Notes: generated by a model not told the origin, from the sequence alone. Shown: positions 15,602 to 25,086, numbered from the stretch's first letter. The stretch is DNA of 26,838 nucleotides from an uncultured Bacteroides sp. (GCA_900557355.1 USSR01000013.1:1-26838), one strand, 5' to 3'. Translations and numbers: made by a program.

Positions 15602-18600
15602 TTAGAATGTTAAATTAACACCAATCGTGAATTTACGCAGGGTAGGATAATTCCCATAAGTAGTCATCGGATCAATAAAATTATCCGGATAAGGATTATA
15701 GAAACTTAATAGATTCTGTCCTGTAATGTTAAAACGGCAACTTTCGATACCTATCATTTTTGTATATTTTGACGGTATACGGTAAGCTAATGTAACGCGA
15801 TTCAGTTTGACACGTGTTCCGCTTACTCTCCAGAAAGAAGAAGTTACTGCATTCACGCTGCCCCATCTCAAGTTCGGATATTTTCCATTGCGATTGGCTT
15901 TCACCACTACATTACCTGCTGCATCTACTACGTCGTTATACACAAACATATTGTCTGTAGTCCAGAACGAAGGCATATTTGCATATTCCAAATCATTATA
16001 CTTATTAGCCGATGTTCCTTGGTTTCCTAAAGAAATTGCATCATCAGGCAAGAAACTATAACCACCCCAGCTCGCATTAAACTGAGCTGTCAAAGAAAGC
16101 CCCTTCCATTCTGCGTTCAGGTTCATTGTCATGCTGTAAGGATTGCTTCGATTAGATAACCGTACTTGGTCATCTTCAGAGCTAACCACACCATCCGGTC
16201 CGGCGTATGTACCATCATCTTGTCTGGCTCCACGCACGTCTTTATAAATCAACATACCCGGTTTTACATCTTCTTTAACGTTACCCATATAGGAAGTAAT
16301 ATTGTACTTGGCAAAATACTCGTCAATATCCTGATAGCTGCGGAACATACCGATACACTGCATACCCCAGATGCCTTGATCCAAACGATCACCCTTCTTA
16401 TAGCTCTTATAAGTAGGCTTCTGATCCCAGTCTCTTACCAAAATCTCATTATCACTATACCCGGTGTTCAACTGAATTTTATACTTAAAATCCTTACCTA
16501 TCTTGTCTCTCCATGTAGCAGACAGTTCGACACCATAAGTATTCAATTCTCCATAATTCACTTTCGCAGAATTAGCTCCCACTGTAGATGGAACAGAGGC
16601 ATTATAACTAAGCAACATCTCACGGTTCCATTCATAGTAAGCGTCAATATTGAATGATAAACGATTATCGAGAACATTGAAATCAAGCCCCAAATTACCT
16701 TTATAAGATTTATCCCAATGAGCATCCCGATTGATTGCTGCATTGTTTTTATTCATTGTGAGGTGACTACCGGCATTGGCCTCTGTACTAGTGCCAAATA
16801 CTGGTCCTTTATCCTTATCTGTTCCGTAAGTCTGCAACCATTGCCATGCTGTTGTATTATCACGACCGGTCAAACCAAAAGATGCACGCAACTTTAAGTA
16901 ATCAATCCATGTAACGTTCTTAGTAAACCATTCTTCTTGTGAAACCACCCAACCAGCAGATACTGACGGGAAAAATCCCCAATAATTTTCAGGAGCAAAC
17001 TTGGTGGAAGAATCCGAACGAAGCAGGAACTCCAGTAAATATTTGTTATCATAAGAATAATTCAAACGACCGATATAAGATAAATTACCCGACTCAAAAC
17101 GAGTGAATTCTGTACTAGGAGTACTATTCCAGTCTACCGAATTAGATTGTCCTGTCGTAAATTCGTATGGGTTAGTAACCATACCGTACAAATATTCTGT
17201 TTCTGATTCAGACTTTTCAATGGAGAATAAACCTCCTACAGAATGTAGTCCGAAATCCCTATTATATGCTGCAGTAAAGTTCATCTGATAGTTATCCGAA
17301 CGAGTCATGGAACGAGACAAATATCCAGTAATATCACTTGTACTGGAGTTAACCACCGGTTTTCCACTATTTGCCAAATAAAAACTAGTATTTTCAAATG
17401 CACTGTTATCCGCTCCTTCAATTGGAGTATACAAATGTTCTCCACTACCAGAACGAGTCTCCAAATAATAAAGATTATAAGAAGTACCATAATCATTTGT
17501 CTTATTCGTATTGACACTCTTCGAATAAGTAAACTTCAATTTCAGTCCTTTCAACCATTTATTCCATCCGAAATCGTATTCCAACCCGGCATTAATATTC
17601 ATGTTTGATGTCATGTTTCGTTTATAGTCGCCATTATTCTGAAGTACATTGAAATTGTAATTCTGAATATTACTTACCGATGAATTAGTAGGACCGTAAG
17701 CAGCTACCGCATATTCACCCACATATTCGGGAATATAATAAGGATGTGTCAACAGCGTATTGTAATCTTTCTCTGCAGACGAACCTCCGACCTGATTCAG
17801 AGGAGTATTTTTCTTTCCATAATCACCGGAGACCTGTACATTCGCTTTTATCCACTTGCTGATTTTCACATCTACACCAGCACGGTAATTCCAACGATTG
17901 TAATCCAGCTTACCTAAGTTACCATCCTGATCAAAATAAGAAATTCCGGCAAAATAACTGGCTTTTTCAGTAGCACCGCTCAGGTTTACACTATGCTGCT
18001 GCGTCAATGCGGATTCCCAATATTTATCCAGTAAATCATAGTGCAAACTTTTCATGGCATTCAACTCATCCTGCTGAAAAATAGCTCTTAACGGATCAAT
18101 ACTTGTCTCCGTCGGGTCAGCCATACGTACTGCATTCCATAACTTGCCATACTCATACGCATTCAACATCTTAGGACGAGATACTTCATCTGTAATACCA
18201 AATGTTCCATTATATGAAATTTTAGGCGCACCTAACTTTCCCTTTTTTGTGGTTACCAGAATAACACCATTTGCTGCACGAGCACCGTAAACTGCTGCAG
18301 AAGCATCCTTCAAGATAGAAATACTTTCCACAACTGATGGATCTAAGTTGTTAAACGCTTCCGCACCCAAATTAGTATAAGTACTTCCCACTTTTACTTC
18401 CGTAGGATAAATGTAACCATCAATAACATACAATGGCTGCAGGTTGGTACCTCCCATTTCTTCCAACTCACCATTCTGACGAATAGTAATCGTAGCGTTT
18501 TGTCCCGGACGAGTATCACCTCCGTTTACAGAGATACCATTTGCCAAACCGCTCAATGTACTGGCCAAACTTCCACTTGAAATATCCTGAATATCATCAA

Positions 18601-18988
18601 CGGGAACAGTGGCGATAGCACCAGTCAAATGCGCTTTCTTCTGCGTACCATAACCCACAACTACAACTTCATCCAATTGCTGCGTATCTTCCTTCAAGAT
18701 GATCTTTGTCAATTTGAATGGAGCAGAAAAACGTTGTGGTACATATCCTATATAAGAGATTTCCACTTCCTTACCATCAGGAACATTCAATGTGAAATTT
18801 CCATCTAAATCCGTTATTGTTCCCACTGTTGTTCCTACAACCTTTATGGCAGCTCCAATAATAGGTTGCTCGGTCTCATCCAGCACAACTCCTTTGAATG
18901 TTTTAGTATTCTGTGCTATTGTCGGCAAAGCCATCACAAAAGCTAGAAGCAGGCTGATACTGATTCTATATATATTCTTATGTTTCAT
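15602..18988 (-). CDS. SusC-type TonB-dependent outer-membrane transporter
   Basis: A 1128-residue protein with a signal peptide (1-25). A carboxypeptidase-D-like regulatory domain covers about 30-100 (FKGVVLDETEQPIIGA), then a TonB box region, LDEVVVVGYGTQKK, near 105-118. The plug domain includes LYVIDGYIYP and ISILKDASAAVYGARAANG, and a 22-strand barrel ends in the C-terminal motif LRKFTIGVNLTF. It imports oligosaccharides bound by SusD using TonB energy. There is no N-terminal STN domain, so it is not of the type that signals through an anti-sigma factor. The gene lies 29 bases after the surface lipoprotein gene and 12 bases before susD. Substrate is inferred from neighbours as RG-II or a related pectin fragment. 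Confidence 0.97.
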   Translation of the reverse strand: MKHKNIYRISISLLLAFVMALPTIAQNTKTFKGVVLDETEQPIIGAAIKVVGTTVGTITDLDGNFTLNVPDGKEVEISYIGYVPQRFSAPFKLTKIILKEDTQQLDEVVVVGYGTQKKAHLTGAIATVPVDDIQDISSGSLASTLSGLANGISVNGGDTRPGQNATITIRQNGELEEMGGTNLQPLYVIDGYIYPTEVKVGSTYTNLGAEAFNNLDPSVVESISILKDASAAVYGARAANGVILVTTKKGKLGAPKISYNGTFGITDEVSRPKMLNAYEYGKLWNAVRMADPTETSIDPLRAIFQQDELNAMKSLHYDLLDKYWESALTQQHSVNLSGATEKASYFAGISYFDQDGNLGKLDYNRWNYRAGVDVKISKWIKANVQVSGDYGKKNTPLNQVGGSSAEKDYNTLLTHPYYIPEYVGEYAVAAYGPTNSSVSNIQNYNFNVLQNNGDYKRNMTSNMNINAGLEYDFGWNKWLKGLKLKFTYSKSVNTNKTNDYGTSYNLYYLETRSGSGEHLYTPIEGADNSAFENTSFYLANSGKPVVNSSTSDITGYLSRSMTRSDNYQMNFTAAYNRDFGLHSVGGLFSIEKSESETEYLYGMVTNPYEFTTGQSNSVDWNSTPSTEFTRFESGNLSYIGRLNYSYDNKYLLEFLLRSDSSTKFAPENYWGFFPSVSAGWVVSQEEWFTKNVTWIDYLKLRASFGLTGRDNTTAWQWLQTYGTDKDKGPVFGTSTEANAGSHLTMNKNNAAINRDAHWDKSYKGNLGLDFNVLDNRLSFNIDAYYEWNREMLLSYNASVPSTVGANSAKVNYGELNTYGVELSATWRDKIGKDFKYKIQLNTGYSDNEILVRDWDQKPTYKSYKKGDRLDQGIWGMQCIGMFRSYQDIDEYFAKYNITSYMGNVKEDVKPGMLIYKDVRGARQDDGTYAGPDGVVSSEDDQVRLSNRSNPYSMTMNLNAEWKGLSLTAQFNASWGGYSFLPDDAISLGNQGTSANKYNDLEYANMPSFWTTDNMFVYNDVVDAAGNVVVKANRNGKYPNLRWGSVNAVTSSFWRVSGTRVKLNRVTLAYRIPSKYTKMIGIESCRFNITGQNLLSFYNPYPDNFIDPMTTYGNYPTLRKFTIGVNLTF

Positions 18989-19017
18989 CTTTATCGTATT
19001 CTAGATTTATTATCTTT

Positions 19018-20454
19018 TTAATTTAACCAACGCGGGTCGCCACTACCATGAGCAAATACTTCGGGAGCACTCGGAGTAAAATCACCGTTTGCAGCATCAG
19101 CGAATCCCGGATCCACGCCATAAGCAGAATTGCTCTTATCACCATCCGCACGATTTGAAGTCTCATCCAGTGGCAATGCGCCATTGTACCAATAACAGTT
19201 ATTTTCAAAAGTTGCAGCTACCTTTGTACCCTGCATTCTTATACGACGATTGAAATTTCCCGAAAATGAGTCAATAAACAAATTGTTCTTTGAAATTACC
19301 TCATTATGTGTCTGTGACCAACCATTGCCATTAAAACTCTGTCCGGAATAGGAGAGATTATAGAATGTATTGCTTATAAATGTCATCGATCCTCTTGACC
19401 AACCATCATAACTGGTTGTTTGTCCACCTCCATAACGTAAAAAACGAGAACCGTTTTGGTTATGACTATAAATCGTAGAGTTACTTATTTCGAAGTCTTT
19501 CACAATCGAACTGCTAGAGTTAAAGTTTATCAGGTCAGCAGCTTGATAGCAATCTATTACACAATTTCTGATTGCAAAATTTTGAATACCATACTTCTTT
19601 CCGTTAATGTGAACTAAGTATTTTCTAACAGCCTTGATATTGCAAGATTGAATAACCATAGGATTAGTTACTTTTCCATGATCGGTTCTCTTTGTATCCA
19701 ATATCTCTTCCGGAACATCACCAAACTTTAAAAAAGCCCCATCTGTCACTACATCACAATCAAAGTTGATAAACTTCAAGGCTAATCCTCCACCACAAGT
19801 AATAATAGAAGCCGGAGCAGTGAATTTCACATTCGCATTCCCGCGTGTTTTATTTCCGCGCAACTGTACATTATTTACGCCAAAGTTCAAATCTCCTGAA
19901 ATATAATATGTCCCTCCTGCTTCCAGTTCGAAAGCAACTTCTGTATCTTTTCCCGTAGTCACCGGATGTTCAGCAAAATATGTAGTCAAGTCTGTACCAT
20001 TAGGAACAAGCGTTGCGGCAACAAGTGTAGACCAACTGATTTCAGTGGCGGAAACGGAAGCTGTATTATTCAACTTTTCATTCCCCAATGCTGCAATCTC
20101 AACCTTATAGTTCGTATCTTCTACCCAAGGACATACTACAGCCGTCCCGTCTACAATACTGTCCTTCACTACAGCTACAGGATGATCAGGGTCATCTACA
20201 ATGTACATAGAAAATTTATAACCACCTGCCCCCATAACAACAGACCAAGTAACTTTTACATTATTTTCAGTTGTAGCCAGTTTTTCAAAAGCCACATCCG
20301 ATGCTTTCGGCGAATCCAATTGCGTATTCGTCACGCCACCGGAGAAGGTTTCTTCATCAAAACCATCTCCAGCGCAAGAGCCCATAAATAAAATCATCGA
20401 TAAACAAGCTATGCTCCCGACAACTTTCATTTTAATCTTCATCTTACTCTTCAT
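19018..20454 (-). CDS. Surface lipoprotein with Fn3-like and beta-helix (DUF5123/DUF4957-type) regions
   Basis: This 478-residue lipoprotein has lipobox MGSC (Cys27), then AGDGFDEE, an acidic stretch like the signal for export to the cell surface in Bacteroides. Residues about 45-145 look like a fibronectin type III domain (VKVTWSVVMGAGGYKFSMYI). Residues about 180-460 are a right-handed beta-helix with repeated short strands (FEISNSTIYSHN, MTFISNTFYNLS, EVISKNNLFIDS), as in the DUF4957/DUF5123 proteins of pectin loci. No lyase or hydrolase active site is recognised, so it is probably a surface glycan-binding protein, though weak lyase activity cannot be excluded. It is the first gene of the lipoprotein-SusC-SusD operon. 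Starts at residues 5 and 9 are also possible. Confidence 0.85.
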   Translation of the reverse strand: MKSKMKIKMKVVGSIACLSMILFMGSCAGDGFDEETFSGGVTNTQLDSPKASDVAFEKLATTENNVKVTWSVVMGAGGYKFSMYIVDDPDHPVAVVKDSIVDGTAVVCPWVEDTNYKVEIAALGNEKLNNTASVSATEISWSTLVAATLVPNGTDLTTYFAEHPVTTGKDTEVAFELEAGGTYYISGDLNFGVNNVQLRGNKTRGNANVKFTAPASIITCGGGLALKFINFDCDVVTDGAFLKFGDVPEEILDTKRTDHGKVTNPMVIQSCNIKAVRKYLVHINGKKYGIQNFAIRNCVIDCYQAADLINFNSSSSIVKDFEISNSTIYSHNQNGSRFLRYGGGQTTSYDGWSRGSMTFISNTFYNLSYSGQSFNGNGWSQTHNEVISKNNLFIDSFSGNFNRRIRMQGTKVAATFENNCYWYNGALPLDETSNRADGDKSNSAYGVDPGFADAANGDFTPSAPEVFAHGSGDPRWLN

Positions 20455-20474
20455 AGATTAAATTTTAATTTAAA

Positions 20475-20508
20475 CAAAAATAATACATTATATCTTCAAA
20501 ATCTAAAA
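20475..20508 (-). promoter_or_regulatory. Candidate promoter of the lipoprotein-SusC-SusD operon
   Basis: TATTTTTG on the minus strand (20475-20482) matches the -7 consensus, 20 bases before the start codon. The nearest -33 candidates are TTTG only 14 bases upstream (20497-20500) or TTTT 22 bases upstream (20505-20508), so spacing is imperfect. This would suit a promoter needing an activator, but the call is weak. Confidence 0.35.
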
Positions 20509-20625
20509 GTTCTTTTAAGGAAAGACGTACAATCAAAAAATATGTAATCACTTAAAAGAATAAAAAAAATAGATTTTGCATTTTTTTCTCTCTCTTTGTA
20601 ATATTAACTATATCATAATATCCTC

Positions 20626-21519
20626 CTATCTCTGTTGAAACACCTCTTTCAAATACTTAATATTCGTACTATAATTCTTTTTCACGTTCCGCACGTCATC
20701 CTTATCGCGCGAACGTTCTACTACCAGCCATCCAATCCATCCCATCTTATCCAGCGTCTTTTTCACCTTATTCATGTCCAATCGTTCATTATAAGGTAAA
20801 GTCACTTCATCTGTGTCCGTACAGTGAATCTGGCAAATCCTCTTTTTCCCCAGAATCTTCAACTCCTTGCACAAATCCCTTCCATTCTCCAATGCATTTT
20901 GAAATTTAAAATAGATCTTGATTCCGGGAGAATTAATTTCTTTCAGTAGTTTCACATCTCCTTTTGCATCCAATTGAGTTTCAATACCAATCACCACCCC
21001 TTCAGAAGCTGCCATATCTCCTACCTCCTTCAAGCGTTTTACAACTTCTGTCCGTAGTGCCGGAATCTTTTCCCATCCGGCTTTGATTCCTCCCAAAGGA
21101 AGAAAGGCAACTTTGGCATTCATCACTTTCATGGCATGAAGGCAATCCTGAACTAAATCTTTATAGTTAGCTCGTTCCAGAAAAGACTGTCCATAGAAAC
21201 CGGACATAGCAATAGAAGAAACTTCTAATTGATATTTTTGAGCAGTTTCACGAAATAACTGCTGGAAATGGGGCTCGCGCAATTTATTATCAAACATTTC
21301 CCTCTTGCCAAGACCACCCATATCCAATTCTACACCGTCACCATTCAATTCGTGTACCAATTGGAATGAACCGATTTTCTGACGTTTCAGAATCATCCAG
21401 TCACATACGGCTATTTTATAACGTTGTTCCTTTTGCTGCGATCCGGCAATTGCCAATAGAGGAAAACACTCTGCAAGTATCAATATCCAAAGGATATGTT
21501 TAAATAAATTTCTTCTCAT
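20626..21519 (-). CDS. Secreted xylose-isomerase-like TIM-barrel protein (AP endonuclease 2 family)
   Basis: A 297-residue protein with a signal peptide (1-26), then a (beta/alpha)8 barrel of the sugar phosphate isomerase/epimerase type (PF01261). Conserved family positions are visible: Glu64 in GVELD, Glu180 in VIGIETQ, His232 in QIHCTDTD and Glu268 in LVVERS. The aspartate that usually binds metal, in the family pattern YYDxxN, is replaced: here the stretch is YFKFQN, with Lys205. This suggests altered or lost metal binding. A secreted member is unlikely to use phosphorylated sugars, so the real substrate is unknown. It lies between two glycan operons, after a terminator and a 22-bp repeat array, and 171 bp before the surface lipoprotein gene. 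Its link to either locus is inferred. Confidence 0.8.
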   Translation of the reverse strand: MRRNLFKHILWILILAECFPLLAIAGSQQKEQRYKIAVCDWMILKRQKIGSFQLVHELNGDGVELDMGGLGKREMFDNKLREPHFQQLFRETAQKYQLEVSSIAMSGFYGQSFLERANYKDLVQDCLHAMKVMNAKVAFLPLGGIKAGWEKIPALRTEVVKRLKEVGDMAASEGVVIGIETQLDAKGDVKLLKEINSPGIKIYFKFQNALENGRDLCKELKILGKKRICQIHCTDTDEVTLPYNERLDMNKVKKTLDKMGWIGWLVVERSRDKDDVRNVKKNYSTNIKYLKEVFQQR

Positions 21520-21634
21520 TTTTTATTTTATTGCATACGATTTACATAGTAGACGTATGGAATAGATTTTTGTAATCACCTATAAAACAGAGAATAACTA
21601 AAAATACTACGGAGTATAATTTAATGAAAGTAAG

Positions 21635-21722
21635 ATAGTGACGCTATCCGGAAGAAATAGTGACGCTATCTTAACCGGATACCGTCACTATCCCGAGCAT
21701 ATAGCGTCGCTATTTTCCGAGA
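21635..21722. repeat. Four-copy, 22-bp-phased dyad array upstream of the TIM-barrel gene
   Basis: Cores ATAGTGACGCTAT, ATAGTGACGCTAT, ATACCGTCACTAT and ATAGCGTCGCTAT start at 21635, 21657, 21679 and 21701, exactly 22 bp apart. Each 13-base core is a near or perfect dyad; the fourth is perfect. Copy 3 reads in the opposite sense, so copies 1 and 3 with flanks form an 18-bp inverted repeat with one mismatch (21634-21692). The array ends 115 bases before the start codon and lies just beyond the GH92 terminator. It looks like a multi-site operator, two helical turns per site. No -7 box of clear consensus was found between it and the gene. Confidence 0.8.
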
Positions 21723-21742
21723 AGTAATAATAAAAGTAAATG

Positions 21743-21783
21743 TAAAAAAATGGGCTGCCGGACCATAAGAAGTCCGACAGCCC
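21743..21783 (-). terminator. Terminator of the GH92 operon
   Basis: On the minus strand GGGCTGTCGGAC and GTCCGGCAGCCC (21752-21783) form a 12-bp stem with one G-U pair and an 8-base loop. It is followed by an A and a run of seven T, 38 bases after the GH92 stop codon. This is a strong intrinsic terminator. Confidence 0.9.
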
Positions 21784-21820
21784 TGTCAACCCAAAAACGA
21801 TACCTATGAAACACTGTGTG

Positions 21821-24094
21821 TTATTTCAAATCAAACTTTAAATATTTGCCGTGAACAAGTTCATCATGTGTGATATGATATTTATTGAACTTCTTGCCAT
21901 TCAATAGTACCTTATCAATATATAAAGCTCCTGGTTGAGTACGATTGGTTTCAATCACCAATTCGTTCTCTTTATACCATTTCGGATCTAACCGGATCGT
22001 TACCTTATTAAAGACCGGAGTCGTCAATGTATATTCGGGCAGTCCGGGACAATCCGGATAAAAACCGATCATATTGAAAATAGCCCAGGAAGACATCGTT
22101 CCCGTATCATCATTTCCTGGAATACCATCAGGTTTTGTTGTAAAGTACTTATCTAATAAACGCTGCGTCTCTTTCTGCGTACGCCATTCTTCACCTTTAA
22201 AGTATGAGAATAAATGAGCATAAGCAATATCCGGTTCATTTGCCGGGTCGTAAAGTCCTTCGTCAAAAACCATTTGTAGTTTATCGATAAAAGGTTTCTT
22301 TCCCCCCATTAATTTCGCCAAGCCATATACATCATGTGGTACATAGAACGTATAATTCCAGGAACTACCTTCATGGAAACCGGGATTCGGTTCAAAGTTC
22401 TCTCCTTGTCTCGGATTAAACGGGCTATAAAACGTTCCATCGGGGAGAATCGGACGGAAAGTACCAAATTCTTTACTATAATAATGTTTGTATCCTAAAG
22501 AACGTTTATAGAACATCTCTGCATCTTTCTTTTTACCTAAAGCAGCTGCAAAACGAGACAATGCAAAATCGGCAATATAATATTCCAATGCATGAGAGAC
22601 GGAATTGTCATACTGTTCACGAAGGGGTACATATCCTTTAGACATATAATCATCATTATCAGGACGCATCAAGTTTTCCGCCCCCGGTAACGTAGCAGAT
22701 TTGTACATTGCCTCATAAGCCAAATCAACATCAAAGTCACGCAAACCTTTCATCCAGGTATCTACAATTACCGGAATACTCGGATCACCTTCCATTGTCA
22801 ATGTTTCTCTGCCATATAATTCCCACTTAGGCAACCATCCATGTTCACGATACATATCAAGCATTGTGCGCACCATTTCCATCTGACGTTCCGGATAAAC
22901 CAAGGTCAGCAATTGATGAACATTGCGGTAGGTATCCCAAAGAGAAAATACGGTATAGCGATCACCTTTGGTTGTCAGGATCTTATCACTTTCCATTGCC
23001 GGATATTCTCCGTTTACATCCTGCAAAATATTAGGATGAATCAGCAAATGGTAAAGTGCTGTGTAAAATACAGTTTTTTGAGCATCCGTACCACCTTCTA
23101 CAGTTATGCGTGACAAGTCATCATTCCATTTGGAGCGTGCTTCAGCATGAATCTGCTCGAAATTCTTTCCAGCCTGTTCACGATCCAGATTCAACCGGGC
23201 ATTTTCTATACTTACAAAAGAAACTCCCATTTGTACTTCTACCTGCTCACCTTCTTCTGTGTCGAAGGAGAAATAAGTACCAATGTCATCTCCTGCTATT
23301 TCTTTTCCGTAGCGAGTATAAAGTTTATACTTTCCCTGATCCTTATCCCATTCAGCCTCAACCCCCATCATCGGACGTTGTTTCTTCCAATACCCTGTTG
23401 CAGAAGGATTCTTCTTAACCCGCAATACAAAGTAAATGGGGAATACAGCTTGAGGATTATAACAAAATGTGCCAAGTAGTTTGACTCCTTCCACTTCGCT
23501 ATCGCTTACACGACGAAGCATAGCGCCACTCTCATTCGTTAACCCCTCACCCAAATTCAGCAGGATGTGGCTTTTCCCTTTTGGGAAAGTAAACCGGGCA
23601 ATACCGCTACGCGGAGTAGCCGAAACTTCTGTTTTTACATTATATTTAGTCAGATAATTAGAATAATAGCCCGGTGAGGCCTGTTCATCCTTATACTTAC
23701 TACCATATTCTTTATAATCCACATTCAGTTCTCCGGTAGTAGGCATCAATAATAAAGAACCTAATTCCGGACAACCGACTCCACTCAAATTCACATGAGC
23801 ATATCCGGTAAAGAAACAATTTGTATATTCATAAGGCGTAGACCACCACCGTGCGTCTATATCGTATGTGTTTTCGGAAGATCCCATCACATTGAAAGGA
23901 ACCACAGACATCATACCATTGGGGCAAATCGCTCCCGGATTGGTCGTTCCGAAATTTGTAGTTCCGATAAAAGGATCCACATAATCTATCAAAAGACTTT
24001 TATCCGTATTTTTAAGGGGAGGGCTCCCCCCTTCCCCCGCATAGGCGGAAAGAAGGGAAAAAGCAAGTGTGTAAGTTAATATAATACGTTTCAT
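21821..24094 (-). CDS. GH92 family alpha-mannosidase, secreted
   Basis: A 757-residue calcium-dependent exo-alpha-mannosidase with a signal peptide (about 1-19). The N-terminal beta-sandwich (about 35-290) starts with YVDPFIGTTNFGTTNPGA, and an (alpha/alpha)6 catalytic domain fills about 300-750. HEGSSWNYTFYVPHD at 574-588 carries the likely general acid Glu575. GNDDTGTMSSW at 660-670 carries the catalytic base pair Asp662/Asp663. It should remove alpha-mannose from N-glycans; the linkage cannot be fixed by eye. It is the last gene of the GH20?-MFS-GH130-GH92 operon, starting 7 bases after GH130. Codons 20-28 (GEGGSPPLK) come from a short G/C-rich inverted tract at 24016-24038 that looks out of place just after the signal peptide. 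Confidence 0.95.
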   Translation of the reverse strand: MKRIILTYTLAFSLLSAYAGEGGSPPLKNTDKSLLIDYVDPFIGTTNFGTTNPGAICPNGMMSVVPFNVMGSSENTYDIDARWWSTPYEYTNCFFTGYAHVNLSGVGCPELGSLLLMPTTGELNVDYKEYGSKYKDEQASPGYYSNYLTKYNVKTEVSATPRSGIARFTFPKGKSHILLNLGEGLTNESGAMLRRVSDSEVEGVKLLGTFCYNPQAVFPIYFVLRVKKNPSATGYWKKQRPMMGVEAEWDKDQGKYKLYTRYGKEIAGDDIGTYFSFDTEEGEQVEVQMGVSFVSIENARLNLDREQAGKNFEQIHAEARSKWNDDLSRITVEGGTDAQKTVFYTALYHLLIHPNILQDVNGEYPAMESDKILTTKGDRYTVFSLWDTYRNVHQLLTLVYPERQMEMVRTMLDMYREHGWLPKWELYGRETLTMEGDPSIPVIVDTWMKGLRDFDVDLAYEAMYKSATLPGAENLMRPDNDDYMSKGYVPLREQYDNSVSHALEYYIADFALSRFAAALGKKKDAEMFYKRSLGYKHYYSKEFGTFRPILPDGTFYSPFNPRQGENFEPNPGFHEGSSWNYTFYVPHDVYGLAKLMGGKKPFIDKLQMVFDEGLYDPANEPDIAYAHLFSYFKGEEWRTQKETQRLLDKYFTTKPDGIPGNDDTGTMSSWAIFNMIGFYPDCPGLPEYTLTTPVFNKVTIRLDPKWYKENELVIETNRTQPGALYIDKVLLNGKKFNKYHITHDELVHGKYLKFDLK

Positions 24095-24101
24095 ATCTTA
24101 A

Positions 24102-25070
24102 TTAAATGATACTCGTTCGCTTAGTAAAATCGATAATCTCTTTTATATATCCGAAAGCCATACCTACCACTGTATCTGCTGCACCATAATAAACAGCCAC
24201 ACGTTCACCATCCTGCAAAGCAGCACAAGGGAATACAACATTGGGAACATCACCTTGAAGTTCATAAGGAGCAGCCGGACCGATCAGGTATTCACGTGTA
24301 CGGTAAAGGACTTTTTCCGGATGATCTTTATCCAGTATGGCAGCTCCCATAGCATAACGGAAACCGTTGCAGGTAGTAATAACACCATGATAAAACAGCA
24401 ACCAGCCTTCGTCAGTAAGGAAAGGCACTGATCCTGCACCAATCTTTGTACACTGCCAAGCACTTTCCGGGAAAGGAGTCACTTTCATTACACAGCGATG
24501 TTCACCCCAATATTTCATATCCGGACTATAACTGATATAAATATCACCGAAAGGTGTATGTCCATTGTCACTCGGGCGACTCAACATAGCATACTTGCCA
24601 TCAATTTTCTGTGGGAAAAGTACGCCATTACGGTTGAAGGGCAGGAAAGCATTCTCACATTGGAAAAATTCCTTAAAGTCAAAAGTGTATGCAATACCAA
24701 TTGTAGGACCATGATAACCATTGCACCAAGTTACCCAATAGCGATCTTCAATCCATGTAACACGGGGATCATATTTATATTCCGACTCAATCATTTCTGT
24801 ATTACCAGCCTTAAACTGGATAGGTTCATGATTGATATCCCAATGAATACCATCCTTACTGAAACCTGTGAAGATATTCATTTGTACTGCTTTGTTATCG
24901 CAGCGGAATACGCCGGCAAAACCATCCTCAAAAGGAACAACAGCACTATTGAATATACTATTAGATGAAGGAATATGATAACGTCCGATAACTGGATTTT
25001 GTGAGTAACGCCACATAACGTCCGTACATCCGACAGGACGATCTTCCCAAGGAATTTGAATTTTATTCAT
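24102..25070 (-). CDS. GH130 family beta-mannoside phosphorylase
   Basis: A 322-residue cytoplasmic five-bladed propeller of GH130, with no signal peptide. The start [15 protein letters not shown] at 25070 follows the transporter stop by 16 bases; a longer reading from 25109 would overlap the transporter and adds no conserved residues. Key motifs are [11 protein letters not shown] (37-47), YDPRV with the likely general acid Asp101, LSRPSD (Arg165), KIGAGSVP (Lys209), FYHG (His228) and YYGAADT (Asp299). The Arg/Lys/His set fits phosphate binding, so phosphorolysis rather than hydrolysis. It resembles BT1033, which, as I recall, releases mannose 1-phosphate from Man-beta-1,4-GlcNAc of the N-glycan core. 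It is co-transcribed with the transporter and GH92. Confidence 0.93.
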   Translation of the reverse strand: MNKIQIPWEDRPVGCTDVMWRYSQNPVIGRYHIPSSNSIFNSAVVPFEDGFAGVFRCDNKAVQMNIFTGFSKDGIHWDINHEPIQFKAGNTEMIESEYKYDPRVTWIEDRYWVTWCNGYHGPTIGIAYTFDFKEFFQCENAFLPFNRNGVLFPQKIDGKYAMLSRPSDNGHTPFGDIYISYSPDMKYWGEHRCVMKVTPFPESAWQCTKIGAGSVPFLTDEGWLLFYHGVITTCNGFRYAMGAAILDKDHPEKVLYRTREYLIGPAAPYELQGDVPNVVFPCAALQDGERVAVYYGAADTVVGMAFGYIKEIIDFTKRTSII

Positions 25071-25086
25071 AATCGTTGATTTTATA

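Noticed and set aside
21635..21722. Could the 22-bp array be a small CRISPR array?
   Set aside because: The units are only 22 bp in total with no separate spacers of about 30 bp, one core is inverted, and no cas gene is near.
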